Assembly (NCBI RefSeq): GCF_030817315.1
Contig: NZ_JAUSZF010000004.1
Location: 360,504-424,503, forward strand
DNA length: 64,000 bases
Source: Sphingomonas faeni
GTDB taxonomy: Bacteria; Pseudomonadota; Alphaproteobacteria; Sphingomonadales; Sphingomonadaceae
Direction of reading: 5' to 3'
This document shows positions 16,613 to 25,300 of the stretch, one piece after another. Positions within the stretch are counted from its first letter, which is position 1. Each line of letters begins with the position of its first letter. The notes below the pieces were generated by a model. It was not told the DNA's origin. It saw only the letters and a list, made by a program, of their open reading frames with translations, and made no database searches. The position numbers and the translations under genes are program-made.

Positions 16613-16905
16613 GGCGGTTGGCGCCTGTACAGCGGCCTTTCGGAGCAGGTTCGCGAGGAGACCAGTCCCAGCTATCTTTCGTGCAGATGTGGGCTCTGCA
16701 TCAGCAGAAACGATCGACGACCGGTCGCGTGGCTACTTGTCTTCTCTAGCAGGTCAAAGATTTTAAGCGCTGCCGAGTGTTCTGCCGCGCCATGGCGGTT
16801 GGCGCCTGTACAGCGGCCTTTCGGAGCAGGTTCGCGAGGAGACCAGTGGCAACGCCGGCCGCGGCGCCAATCGCTATCTTTCGTCCAAAGTTTCCAGATG
16901 TGGGT
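16493..16905. repeat. Tandem partial duplication within the hemerythrin locus
   Basis: Bases 16493-16693 and 16696-16905 are two copies of the same segment. They share long identical blocks covering TGCATCAGCAGAAACGATCG and CGCCTGTACAGCGGCC. Copy 2 lacks 22 bases of the coding part, which shifts its frame, while copy 1 lacks short pieces of the N-terminal membrane region. Confidence 0.8.
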
Positions 16906-16925
16906 TCGTGCGCTGCCGTTGTCAT
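16746..16925 (-). pseudogene. 5' fragment of the membrane-anchored hemerythrin gene
   Basis: ATG 16925 (minus) has a good ribosome-binding site (GAGGAGCG). It encodes MTTAAHEPTSGNFGRKIAIG and a glycine-rich membrane segment ending LLANLLRKAAVQ. A 22-base deletion after the in-frame ATGGCG shifts the frame, giving a nonsense tail and a stop after 59 codons. The intact fusion of this N-terminus with the HHE domain was probably the original gene. Confidence 0.7.
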
Positions 16926-16952
16926 GTGGTTCGCTCCTCTGTTCGAGGTAGC

Positions 16953-16977
16953 AACGACGATGATCATTCCCTGTTCC
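16953..16977 (-). promoter_or_regulatory. EcfG-type general stress promoter of the hemerythrin locus
   Basis: On the minus strand GGAAC (16977-16973), a 16-base spacer and CGTT (16956-16953) match the alphaproteobacterial EcfG consensus. It lies 28 bases before the start codon. Confidence 0.7.
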
Positions 16978-17184
16978 GGCAGGCTGGCAATTCAAAGCGG
17001 ACGCACGATCGGCCCTTGCGCTGTCGCCCAGATCTGGGACTAAAATGCTCCTACGCAATCCGACGATCGCTGCCGTTCAGCAGCACCGGTCGTTGGTACG
17101 CGACGATCTTCCGAGCGAAGTTCGTCGTGGGCGACTCCCGATCATGGGAATCGATGCCGGGTGATTTAATGAGCTTGCGAACCA

Positions 17185-17209
17185 GGAACCGCGCATCCGA
17201 TTGCCCGTT
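17185..17209 (+). promoter_or_regulatory. EcfG-type promoter of the 17259 gene
   Basis: GGAAC (17185-17189), 16 bases, CGTT (17206-17209). It is a perfect match 50 bases before a small membrane protein gene. Confidence 0.7.
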
Positions 17210-17258
17210 CTTGTTTTTGTAAAATACAATAAAGTAACTACGGTACGGGAGTGTAGCG

Positions 17259-17411
17259 GTGAATGATCCGAAACCCACAGATCGAAATTATCTCCGCGTC
17301 GCGCTAGGGGTTTTTATAGCAGCCATTCTGGTAATTATCGTCGTGGCCACTTTACAATATTGGGGCGATAAGCGCGACCCGGATGTGATATCGGAGACGA
17401 GCGGACAGTAG
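17259..17411 (+). CDS. 50-aa single-span membrane protein
   Basis: GTG 17259 gives a short protein with a hydrophilic start (DPKPTDRNYLR), a membrane segment (VALGVFIAAILVIIVVATL) and a charged tail (YWGDKRDPDVISETSGQ). The perfect EcfG promoter 50 bases upstream and the clean membrane topology make it convincing despite its size. It is probably a general-stress membrane peptide; its precise function is unknown. Confidence 0.65.
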   Translation: MNDPKPTDRNYLRVALGVFIAAILVIIVVATLQYWGDKRDPDVISETSGQ

Positions 17412-17525
17412 GTAGACTCACAGATGCCTCGGCGTATGGTGGGATGCCGAAGGTTACTGGACGCTGTTCTTAATTAATACAGCTATGAGATCTAGGCAGC
17501 CAGAATATAGTCTGGCGAAGGCTTC

Positions 17526-18752
17526 TCATCGATCTACTTCGCCGAAAACGATATCGATCGATCCGAGAACGGCCGTCACGTCAGCCAGCATGTGCCCCCT
17601 CGTCATCATGTCCATCGCTTGAAGATGGCTGAATCCCGTTGGACGTATCTTGCAGCGGTAAGCGCGGTTGCTACCGTCACTGATAAGATACACCCCGAAC
17701 TCCCCTTTGGGACTCTCCGTGGCGACATACACCTGCCCCGCCGGTACGTGAAATCCTTCGGTAAACAGCTTAAAGTGGTGGATGAGGGCCTCCATGGACT
17801 GCTTCATCTCACCGCGCTTGGGCGGAACCACCTTGCGATCGGCACTAGCCGTAGGCCCTTCGGGCATATCGCGCAGGCACTGCTTCATGATGCGTGCCGA
17901 CTGGCGGACCTCCTCGACTCGGACCATGAAGCGGTCATAGCAGTCGCCGCTCGTACCGACGGGCACTTCGAAATCCATTAGTCGGTAGACGTCATAGGGT
18001 TGCGACTTTCTCAAGTCCCATGAGATGCCGGAACCACGCAGGACTGGTCCAGAAAAACCCCATTTTATTGCGTCTTCCTGACTAACAACGCCGATATCGA
18101 CGTTGCGCTGTTTGAATACGCGATTATCCGCCACCAAAGCGATCGCATCTTCAAATAGTCTTGGCAGACGAGTGTCGAGCCACTCGTTGATATCAGTCAA
18201 AAGCTTTCCGGGAACGTCCTGACGAACTCCGCCGGGCCGAAAGTAGTTGGCATGCATACGCGATCCGGAGACGCGCTCGTAGAAATTCATCGTATCTTCG
18301 CGTAGCTCGAAAAGCCAAAGATTCGGCGTCATGGCGCCGACGTCCATAACGTGGCTGCCAAGATTTAGCAGATGGTTCATAATACGCGTCAGTTCTGCGA
18401 AGAGAACGCGAATATACTGACCTCGAATCGGCACCTCTAAATCCAAGAGCTTCTCAATAGCCAAGACGTAGGTGTGTTCCATGCACAAAGGTGAGCAATA
18501 ATCCAAACGGTCAAAGTATGGAATGGTCTGTAAATACGGCTTGTTCTCAATAAACTTTTCGGTTCCCCGGTGGAGAAAGCCGATGTGCGGATCCACGCGT
18601 TCAACGATCTCGCCGTCAAGCTCGAGAACCAGTCGTAGCACACCATGGGCAGCGGGATGCTGCGGCCCGAAGTTCACGGTGTAATTTGCTATGCGGACGT
18701 CTCGCTGGGCGTCGTCATCGTTGGCGATCGGCTTATTGTCGGGGTTGGCCAT
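17526..18752 (-). CDS. nuoD: NADH-quinone oxidoreductase subunit D (orphan copy)
   Basis: The 408-residue protein is full length for NuoD, the 49-kDa peripheral-arm subunit of complex I that helps form the quinone site. Diagnostic stretches are [32 protein letters not shown], and the C-terminal [29 protein letters not shown]. No other nuo gene flanks it, which is unusual because nuoD normally lies in the nuoA-N operon. It is presumably an extra copy of a chromosomal gene; whether it assembles into complex I or does something else is open. Codon use is less GC-rich than nearby genes, suggesting separate acquisition. Confidence 0.93.
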   Translation of the reverse strand: MANPDNKPIANDDDAQRDVRIANYTVNFGPQHPAAHGVLRLVLELDGEIVERVDPHIGFLHRGTEKFIENKPYLQTIPYFDRLDYCSPLCMEHTYVLAIEKLLDLEVPIRGQYIRVLFAELTRIMNHLLNLGSHVMDVGAMTPNLWLFELREDTMNFYERVSGSRMHANYFRPGGVRQDVPGKLLTDINEWLDTRLPRLFEDAIALVADNRVFKQRNVDIGVVSQEDAIKWGFSGPVLRGSGISWDLRKSQPYDVYRLMDFEVPVGTSGDCYDRFMVRVEEVRQSARIMKQCLRDMPEGPTASADRKVVPPKRGEMKQSMEALIHHFKLFTEGFHVPAGQVYVATESPKGEFGVYLISDGSNRAYRCKIRPTGFSHLQAMDMMTRGHMLADVTAVLGSIDIVFGEVDR

Positions 18753-18888
18753 GACGTTACCTTTCTAACTGTCCACTCCGTTAAGTCCGCGACGGACCAG
18801 GTATGAACAACGTAGGTTAACGTTCTTTGGAAAAACCTGTCGCTTGCCGCGCAGGGGAGGGCGTTGACAGCCACGAGGGCACGCTATG

Positions 18889-19716
18889 TTATTTGTCGTC
18901 CTTATTGGGTCTTGAAGGCCGGCGCAGTTTTTGGGCGGGCGGTTCCGCCGCTAATCGTATCCAGGTCGGCGCATGGTCGCTGGTCTTCTCCCAGCCGCGC
19001 ACGTGACGATCGACCTGCGCGTCCTGAAGCCTATTGGCAAGCGATTGGCTGAGCAGCAAGTGGTCGATGCGAAGACCCGCGTCCCGCCCGTACGCGTTCC
19101 GGAAATAGTCCCAAAAGGTGTAGATCGTCTCGTCCGGGTGAAGCGTGCGGAGCGAGTCCGTCCAGCCTTGTTCGATAAGCCGCGCATACAGCGCCCGGAC
19201 CTCGGGCGTGAACAGAGCGTCGTTGGCCCAGCGTTCTGGTTTGTAGACGTCGGCTTCCGTGGGCATGACGTTGAAGTCGCCCGCGAGCACGACCGGCAGG
19301 CCGCTCTCCAGCAGCGTCGCTGCGTGCCTGATGAGTGTCTCGAACCATGCGAGCTTGTAATCGAATTTGGGGCCGGGGCGTGGATTGCCGTTGGGCAGGT
19401 AAAGCCCGCCGATGATGATGCCGTTGACCGCAGCCTCTATGTAGCGGCTCTGCGATGGGTCGGGATCATTCGGCAGTCCGCGCCTTGTCTCGTGGATCTC
19501 ACCGACCCGGCTGAGGATGGCAACGCCGTTCCAGCTCTTCTGGCCGTGCCAGATAGCGTCGTAGCCGAGATCACGGATCGCGGTGGCCGGAAACTTCTCC
19601 TGCGGTGCTTTGAGTTCCTGCAAGCAGACGATGTCCGGCTTCTCCTCCTCCAGCCAGCGCAGCAGCACGGGCAGGCGGCCGTTGACGCCGTTCACATTGT
19701 AGGTGGCGATTTTCAT
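18889..19716 (-). CDS. xthA: Exodeoxyribonuclease III (AP endonuclease family)
   Basis: The 275-residue enzyme cleaves abasic sites and removes 3' blocks in base-excision repair. The EEP-fold motifs are all present: MKIATYNVNGVNGRL, IVCLQELK, YLPNGNPRPG, LAGDFNVMPTEAD and KTSDHAPTWI. It starts six bases after the ligD stop, so the two are probably co-transcribed. The last 20 residues are basic and likely disordered. Confidence 0.92.
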   Translation of the reverse strand: MKIATYNVNGVNGRLPVLLRWLEEEKPDIVCLQELKAPQEKFPATAIRDLGYDAIWHGQKSWNGVAILSRVGEIHETRRGLPNDPDPSQSRYIEAAVNGIIIGGLYLPNGNPRPGPKFDYKLAWFETLIRHAATLLESGLPVVLAGDFNVMPTEADVYKPERWANDALFTPEVRALYARLIEQGWTDSLRTLHPDETIYTFWDYFRNAYGRDAGLRIDHLLLSQSLANRLQDAQVDRHVRGWEKTSDHAPTWIRLAAEPPAQKLRRPSRPNKDDK

Positions 19717-19722
19717 AGACGT

Positions 19723-21600
19723 TCAGAGATCCGGCAGCACCTGGTCGGCGCGTCCCCAGCCCGCGAGCGCCGTCGAGCCTGCGCGCTTCACGAGTTCGGC
19801 AGCGTCACCCACATGCCAGTGCGCCGGCGTGTCGATCGTCTCCATTTCCTTCCAGGTGATCGGCACGGCGACGGGAGCGCCGGCGCGCGCGCGAACGGCG
19901 TAAGGCATGACTGCGGTCGCACCACGCTGGTTGCGCAGGTAGTCGACGAAGATGCGACCTTTGCGCTGCGCCTTCGGCAAGGCAGCAGTGAAGTTGTCCG
20001 GGTCTTTCTGCGCCACCGCCATCGCGAGGCGATGCGCGAAGTCTTTCACCTCTGCCCATTCGGCTTGAGGCGTAAGCGGAGCGATGACGTGAACCCCCTT
20101 GCCGCCGGTGACCATCGGGAAGGTCTCCAGGCCGATCTCCTTAAGGAGGTCGCGGAACTGGAACGCGGCCCGTCGCACCGCCTCGAAGTCGAGGCCTTCG
20201 TCCGGATCGAGGTCGAAAACGAGACGATCGGCTTTCTCTACATCCTCGATGCGAGCGCCCCAGCCATGGAATTCGATCGTCCCCATCTGCACGCAAGTGA
20301 GCAACCCGTCGGGTGTATCGACGTAGAGATACGGCTCCTCATGGCCGTCCTTTTCGAGAATGGCGACATGATGCACGTTCGTCCCGAAGGTGCCGGCGTC
20401 GTGCTTCTGGAAAAAGCACTTTTTCGCCCGGCCCTGTGGGCAACGGACGAGGCTGATCGGTCTGCTGCCGACCCAGGGCAGCATGATTGGAGCCACCGCG
20501 GCGTAATGGTCTGCGAGCTGGCCCTTGGTAATACCGCCTTCGGGATCGATGACGCGGTCGCGGTTTGTGATGACGACGCTGGACGCAGCTTCGACAGCGA
20601 CACTTGCCACCGGCGCCTCCGTCTCGAGCACGACGGCTTCCGCCTTCTTGTCGGCACGCAGACCGAGATAGCTCGGATGGCGAAGCGTGCCCTCGTTCGT
20701 CATCTCGGTATAGGCTATCTCCGCCACCAGCACCGGCCTGATCCAATGCGCACCTTTGACGGCCGCGCGCGGCGCATCCACCGGCGCCTTGTCGCTGGCG
20801 AGCGGCTCCATCAGTTCACCGAGCTTCAGGATCTCGTCGTTGTCGAAGCCAGTGCCGACCTTGCCGGCATAGCGCAGCTTGCCATTTTCATGGACGCCTA
20901 GCAGCAGCGAGCGGAAACCCCGGCCCTTGTCGGACGACGTCCAACCGACGATCACGAACTCCTGCCGCTTGATGCACTTGGTCTTGAGCCAGGTGCCAGC
21001 TCGGGAGCCGACATAGGGTGCGTCGGCTCGCTTGGAGATGACGCCCTCGAGTCCCGCTCCGCAGAACTTCGCGAACAACGCCTCGCCTTTGCCGACGATG
21101 TGATCCGAATAGTGGATCGGCCCGGTGCTTCCCTCCAGCAGCGTAGCCAAGCGGTTTTTGCGGTCGATGAGCGGCATGTTGGTCAGATCCTCGCCGTCTA
21201 GGCTAAGGAGATCGAAGGCGTAGAATTCGAGCCTTTGCGGCTCGCCTTTGATCGCGGATTGCAGCGTCTGGAAGTTAGTCCGGCCGTCGGCGTCGATCAC
21301 GACGACCTCGCCGTCGATGAGAGCGGATCTAGAGGGAAGGGCCTTCACTGCTTCCACAATTGGTTTGAACTTGTCCGTCCAGTCCAATCCGGATCGTGTG
21401 AATGCGTGAAAAGAGCCATCACCTACGCTAACCAGGCAGCGGTAACCGTCGAACTTCAACTCGTGGAGCCAGCGATTGCCCTCTGGTACGTGATCCACCA
21501 GGGTTGCGAGCTGGACGGGCTGAAATGGAGGTGCTGGAATGGGAGTTCCGGAAGCTCTCGAGCTACGTGCCCCATCGGCTTTACCAGGCTTTCGCGCCAT
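19723..21600 (-). CDS. ligD: DNA ligase D lacking the phosphoesterase domain (ligase + polymerase)
   Basis: The 625-residue protein has an ATP-dependent ligase domain (about residues 25-310; nucleophile K49 in ELKFDGYR) followed by a primase-polymerase domain (about 340-615; metal-binding DLDPDEG, GGKGVHVIAP). LigD normally also carries a 3'-phosphoesterase domain, which is missing here. The enzyme fills and seals breaks in bacterial non-homologous end joining with Ku; no ku gene is in the window. It is followed by xthA and preceded by a DUF3606 gene on the same strand. Confidence 0.93.
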   Translation of the reverse strand: MARKPGKADGARSSRASGTPIPAPPFQPVQLATLVDHVPEGNRWLHELKFDGYRCLVSVGDGSFHAFTRSGLDWTDKFKPIVEAVKALPSRSALIDGEVVVIDADGRTNFQTLQSAIKGEPQRLEFYAFDLLSLDGEDLTNMPLIDRKNRLATLLEGSTGPIHYSDHIVGKGEALFAKFCGAGLEGVISKRADAPYVGSRAGTWLKTKCIKRQEFVIVGWTSSDKGRGFRSLLLGVHENGKLRYAGKVGTGFDNDEILKLGELMEPLASDKAPVDAPRAAVKGAHWIRPVLVAEIAYTEMTNEGTLRHPSYLGLRADKKAEAVVLETEAPVASVAVEAASSVVITNRDRVIDPEGGITKGQLADHYAAVAPIMLPWVGSRPISLVRCPQGRAKKCFFQKHDAGTFGTNVHHVAILEKDGHEEPYLYVDTPDGLLTCVQMGTIEFHGWGARIEDVEKADRLVFDLDPDEGLDFEAVRRAAFQFRDLLKEIGLETFPMVTGGKGVHVIAPLTPQAEWAEVKDFAHRLAMAVAQKDPDNFTAALPKAQRKGRIFVDYLRNQRGATAVMPYAVRARAGAPVAVPITWKEMETIDTPAHWHVGDAAELVKRAGSTALAGWGRADQVLPDL

Positions 21601-21671
21601 CGATGCGCCTCACTTATGCCAGTTGCGGGGGGCGTCTGCGGAATGCGCTACTAGGCTCGCGCGACCCCACC

Positions 21672-21863
21672 TCACTTAGCCGATTTGAGCTTTACCGCAG
21701 CCTCGTCCAGCTTCTCACGGCTATTTCCTACCTTGTTGATAAGGTCTTCCGCTTCCTGCGTGGTAATATCGTGCTTGCGCGCAAAGTAGCTCACTTCATA
21801 GTCCTCACCAGCGGCAACCCGTGCCCGGTCCCCGGCGCCGCGTTTGCTCTTGTCGTCAGCCAT
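21672..21863 (-). CDS. DUF3606 small protein
   Basis: The 63-residue protein opens MADDKSKRGAGDRARV and contains GEDYEVSYFARKHDITTQEA and INKVGNSREKL, the DUF3606 signature. Such proteins are common stress-associated genes in alphaproteobacteria. Its stop lies about 70 bases before the ligD start on the same strand. An imperfect EcfG-like element (GGAAC-N16-CATT) lies about 20 bases upstream. Confidence 0.75.
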   Translation of the reverse strand: MADDKSKRGAGDRARVAAGEDYEVSYFARKHDITTQEAEDLINKVGNSREKLDEAAVKLKSAK

Positions 21864-21962
21864 GCGTTTTCTCCTCGTTTAAAGAATGACGTTCGTTCGA
21901 TCTGGTTCCGAACCACTGCCACATCGATTCTGTGAAAGTGCGATGACGGAACGGTTTACCTC

Positions 21963-22721
21963 GTGCGGGGTAAGTCACTCATGTCACCAATGATCGGAAC
22001 CGCAGGTTGGGCGATCCCGGCCATCGACAGACCATCGTTCCCAGAGAACGGAACGGCGCTACGGCGTTACGCTGAGAGGTTGCCCTGCGTGGAGGTGAAC
22101 TCCTCTTTCTACAAGTCGCATAGACGATCAACGTGGGAACGCTGGGCGGCATCAGTGCCGGACGGCTTCCGCTTCGCAGCAAAGGTTCCGAAGGAGATCA
22201 GTCATGGTCGCCGTCTGGTCAATGCGACGGACCGGCTCGATCAGTTTCTGAATGAGGCCGGCGGTCTCCGAGGCAAGCTGGCAATACTCCTCCTGCAGCT
22301 TCCGCCGAGTTTTGCCTTCGATCCGGGGGTGGTCGCAGGCTTCCTGGACGCTGTGTCGGACCGGAGCGAAGCACAGATCGTATGTGAGCCCCGTCACGAG
22401 AGCTGGTTCTCGCCTGAGGCTGACGCGCTGCTTGCCGAACATTATGTCGCGCGGGTGGCTGCTGATCCTGCAAAGGCGCCGGGAGCCGAGCTGCCGGGTG
22501 GCTGGCGCGGCCTCACCTATTTGAGGTTGCACGGCTCACCCGTCATGTACCGATCGGCGTATGGGGAAGAGCGCCTGCGTTCCTACGCCAACGTGATCGC
22601 CGTAGACCTGGCTGCGGGGCGGCAGACGTGGTGCATGTTCGACAACACCGCGTCCTCAGCAGCTCTTGGCGATTCGCTGCGCCTTTTACGGATGTTCGGT
22701 ACAACGCCTTCGGTTTCATGA
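21963..22721 (+). CDS. DUF72 family protein (first copy)
   Basis: The TIM-barrel DUF72 family is recognised from IGTAGWAIP, VEVNSSFYKSHRRSTWERWA, PDGFRFAAKVPKEISH, QIVCEPRHESWF and TYLRLHGSPVMYR. The GTG at 21963 gives 252 residues; ATG 21981 (MSPMIGTAGW) is an equally likely start. The biochemical role of DUF72 is unknown, but these genes repeatedly sit beside ATP-dependent DNA ligases, as here, which suggests a repair link. Confidence 0.85.
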   Translation: MRGKSLMSPMIGTAGWAIPAIDRPSFPENGTALRRYAERLPCVEVNSSFYKSHRRSTWERWAASVPDGFRFAAKVPKEISHGRRLVNATDRLDQFLNEAGGLRGKLAILLLQLPPSFAFDPGVVAGFLDAVSDRSEAQIVCEPRHESWFSPEADALLAEHYVARVAADPAKAPGAELPGGWRGLTYLRLHGSPVMYRSAYGEERLRSYANVIAVDLAAGRQTWCMFDNTASSAALGDSLRLLRMFGTTPSVS

Positions 22722-22745
22722 TGGTTGGTAACGTCAGTCGAACTT

Positions 22746-22770
22746 TGAACGAGCCCGATCATCGCGCGTT
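22746..22770 (+). promoter_or_regulatory. Near-consensus EcfG promoter before ligC
   Basis: TGAAC (22746-22750), 16 bases, CGTT (22767-22770). One mismatch in the -35 box; it lies 40 bases before the ligase start. Confidence 0.4.
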
Positions 22771-22810
22771 CGTATGGACAGTCGGTAATTACACCTGAGC
22801 GGGGAGCAGC

Positions 22811-23836
22811 ATGGCGACGACCGATCTCCTGCCGATGGAGGCGAAGCTGATCTCGGATCTACCGGACGACGGAACGTGGCAGTTCGAACCCAAATGGGAT
22901 GGCTTCCGTGCCCTCGTCTTCCGCCGGGGTGATGACATCGAGATCATGTCCAAGTCCGGGAAGTCGCTGAGCCGCTACTTTCCGGAGGTGGTGCACCTCA
23001 TCCGACAGGTCCATTGTCGGGAGTTCACGCTCGATGGTGAGCTCATATTACCGATTGGTGACGTGCTCTCGTTCGATGCGCTGCAGGCCCGGCTGCACCC
23101 GGCAGCCAGCCGCATCGAGCGGCTCTCGCGCGAGACCCCGGCTCAGATCATGCTCTTCGACTGCCTGATGGTGGATGGTCGGGATTCCCTTGCCGAGCCG
23201 CTTGGCGAGCGTCGGTTGTTGCTGGAAGCCTTTCACCGTGATCATGGTGGACCATCCATACTGCTGTCGGAGCGCACCCTCGACATCGCCGTCGCACGAT
23301 CATGGCTTGCCCGTGGTGGTGGCGCACTTGACGGGGTGGTGGCGAAGCGCCTGGATGAGCCTTACCGCCCCGGAGAGCGCGCCATGCTGAAAGTGAAGCA
23401 GCATCGATCTGCCGACTGCGTCGTCGGGGGCTTTCGCCGCGTCAAGGAAGGCGAGGGCGTCGCATCGCTGCTGCTTGGGCTTTACGACGACGACGGTCGG
23501 TTAAACCATGTTGGCTTTACCTCAGGCATAGCCGCTGCCGAGCGTTTAGAGATGCTTCGTCGCCTGGAGCCGCTCATCGAGGCACCGGGCTTCTCCGGCA
23601 AAACTCCCGGCGGACCGAGCCGATGGAACAGCGGCAAGGAAAACGAGTGGGAGCCGCTCAGGAGCGAACTCGTCGTCGAAGTGCTCTACGATCAGGTCAC
23701 AGGCGACCGCTTCCGCCATGGCACGAAGCTTCTGAGGTGGCGGCCGGACAAGGCGCCGAACATGTGTCGCATGGATCAGATGATGCATGCTGTGCGCCCG
23801 GCAGAGCTTGCTACGATCACAGCGCCACGGGGATAA
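22811..23836 (+). CDS. ligC: ATP-dependent DNA ligase, LigC type
   Basis: The 341-residue single-subunit ligase has nucleophile K28 in EPKWDGFRAL, TLDGELILP, LFDCLMVDG, DGVVAKRLDEPYRPG and KVKQHRSADC, followed by the OB-fold domain. LigC enzymes serve as back-up ligases for excision repair or Ku-independent joining. AGCGGGGAGCAGC precedes the ATG. It converges with the second DUF72 gene, with only five bases between the stops. Confidence 0.92.
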   Translation: MATTDLLPMEAKLISDLPDDGTWQFEPKWDGFRALVFRRGDDIEIMSKSGKSLSRYFPEVVHLIRQVHCREFTLDGELILPIGDVLSFDALQARLHPAASRIERLSRETPAQIMLFDCLMVDGRDSLAEPLGERRLLLEAFHRDHGGPSILLSERTLDIAVARSWLARGGGALDGVVAKRLDEPYRPGERAMLKVKQHRSADCVVGGFRRVKEGEGVASLLLGLYDDDGRLNHVGFTSGIAAAERLEMLRRLEPLIEAPGFSGKTPGGPSRWNSGKENEWEPLRSELVVEVLYDQVTGDRFRHGTKLLRWRPDKAPNMCRMDQMMHAVRPAELATITAPRG

Positions 23837-23841
23837 GGCTA

Positions 23842-24600
23842 CTATCCGTCCGCCCGCTGCGCCTGCGCGGTTATCGCCTTTAGCGTCAACGCGTCCTCGA
23901 TGGCATGGCCGTCGATGTCGTTGTTGAAATAGATCCAGACCTCGCGCCCCTGGTGGGTTTGGTCGACCAGCCAATCCGCCCATTCGAGCAGCCGTGCGTC
24001 CGCATAACGTCCCCAATATTTGCCTTCGCCGCCGTGGAGGCGGACATAGGCCGTGCCGGCAACCGCCAGTCGTGGGCTTTCGAGGCCGGGCATGTCGTGG
24101 GCGCAAAAACCCGCACCGTGCCTATCGAGCAACGCGAATACAGCGTCGCAATACCAGCTGGGATCGCGGAACTCGAAGACGTTGGTGACGTCCTTGGGAA
24201 CAAGTTCCAGGAAGCGTTCGAGCCGATCCAGGTTCGCGCGAAACCGTGGCGGAAGCTGGTAGAGGACCGGGCCCAGGGCGGGCTGTAGGTGTCGGAACGG
24301 TGCCATCATCCGTTCCAGAGGTTCCTCGCAATCCTTCAGTTTCTTGGCTTGGGTGATGAAGCGATTGGCCTTCACCGCGTAGCGAAAACCCTCCGGGGTC
24401 TGGTCGCGCCATGCATCGAATGTCTCGGCCTTTGGCAGGCGATAGAAGCTGTTGTTGATCTCGACCGTGTCGAAATGAGCGGCGTAGAAAGCGAACCAGT
24501 GCTTCACCGCCAGCTTCTCCGGGTAGAACCGGCCGCGCCAATGCGGATACACCCAGCCGGAACATCCGATGCGTATACTCGACGACGCAATGGTGTTCAC
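23842..24600 (-). CDS. DUF72 family protein (second copy)
   Basis: The 252-residue protein has the same family signature as the 21963 gene: IRIGCSGWVYPHWRGRFYP, VEINNSFYRLPKAETF, FRYAVKANRFITQ, FEFRDPSWY, TAYVRLHGGEGKYWGRY and WIYFNNDIDGHAIEDAL. It is closer to typical YecE proteins than the first copy, so the two are not recent duplicates. Its position against ligC supports a role with the repair island. Confidence 0.88.
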   Translation of the reverse strand: MNTIASSSIRIGCSGWVYPHWRGRFYPEKLAVKHWFAFYAAHFDTVEINNSFYRLPKAETFDAWRDQTPEGFRYAVKANRFITQAKKLKDCEEPLERMMAPFRHLQPALGPVLYQLPPRFRANLDRLERFLELVPKDVTNVFEFRDPSWYCDAVFALLDRHGAGFCAHDMPGLESPRLAVAGTAYVRLHGGEGKYWGRYADARLLEWADWLVDQTHQGREVWIYFNNDIDGHAIEDALTLKAITAQAQRADG

Positions 24601-24608
24601 AACTGCAC

Positions 24609-24857
24609 CTATTTGCTGGACGGGATCGTTCGCACGGTCAACGCGGCTAGCGCCAGCATCAAGGTGATGCGGCTGCTCCTCGGCTTCGCCGCCACAATTT
24701 TGGCGAAGCTCTGGTCTTCGGTAACGCCGACGTTACCAAAAATCTTGGCCTTGTCGATATCGGACCGATTGACCGTCACGCCTTTACTTCGGCCCGTGGG
24801 AAAGCCGCATATGCAACGCCGGGGGGCTAGAGGGGGAGGGCGGTCGTGTTGATCCAT
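24609..24857 (-). CDS. Possible small protein (82 aa)
   Basis: The frame lies nine bases upstream of the second DUF72 gene on the same strand. A shorter version from a GTG reads TVNRSDIDKAKIFGNVGVTE and ends with a weakly hydrophobic stretch (ITLMLALAALTV). No family is recognised and the start is uncertain. Confidence 0.3.
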   Translation of the reverse strand: MDQHDRPPPLAPRRCICGFPTGRSKGVTVNRSDIDKAKIFGNVGVTEDQSFAKIVAAKPRSSRITLMLALAALTVRTIPSSK

Positions 24858-24898
24858 AGCCGCGCACTAGTCCCACCGAATTTAATGGATGCCATTCA

Positions 24899-25168
24899 CT
24901 AGCTTATAAGCAGCGGTTCGTTTGAGACGGTCGCTGACATAGTGCGACGCTTGCGCCACAGGCTCCAGCCAATAAGGAGACCGGCAACGGCGCTGCCGGT
25001 CAGAATCACAACAGGCCTTAACCCGGTACGCACCGCCACGCGATCCAGCGCCACCTCAAGACTTCCTGCCGCGTTCACGGCGGACGGGATAACCCGAGTG
25101 TCGAGAAACACCTTGGGCGCAGACGGGCGGGACGGCTGTTTCATCAGATAGTCTCGTCCGACAGTCAT
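24899..25168 (-). CDS. Small single-span membrane protein (89 aa)
   Basis: The product opens MTVGRDYLMKQPSRPSAPK and has one membrane segment (about residues 52-70, PVVILTGSAVAGLLIGWSLW) followed by a basic KRR stop-transfer patch. This topology is coherent, but the family is not recognised. It is divergent from the molybdoenzyme gene. Confidence 0.5.
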   Translation of the reverse strand: MTVGRDYLMKQPSRPSAPKVFLDTRVIPSAVNAAGSLEVALDRVAVRTGLRPVVILTGSAVAGLLIGWSLWRKRRTMSATVSNEPLLIS

Positions 25169-25300
25169 CCGGCTTCTCCCTTGCTGATCGGTATCTTGGC
25201 TCCACCATAATGTAGGTCAACGACACCGCATCGTACCTGATAAAGAACGTAAGCACGCGGCGGATGTATCCGCTTTCTTCCCCCAGCCCGGAGACATCCG

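Noticed and set aside
18973..20901. 642-codon plus-strand open frame
   Set aside because: It is antisense to xthA and ligD, both of which have clear motifs.
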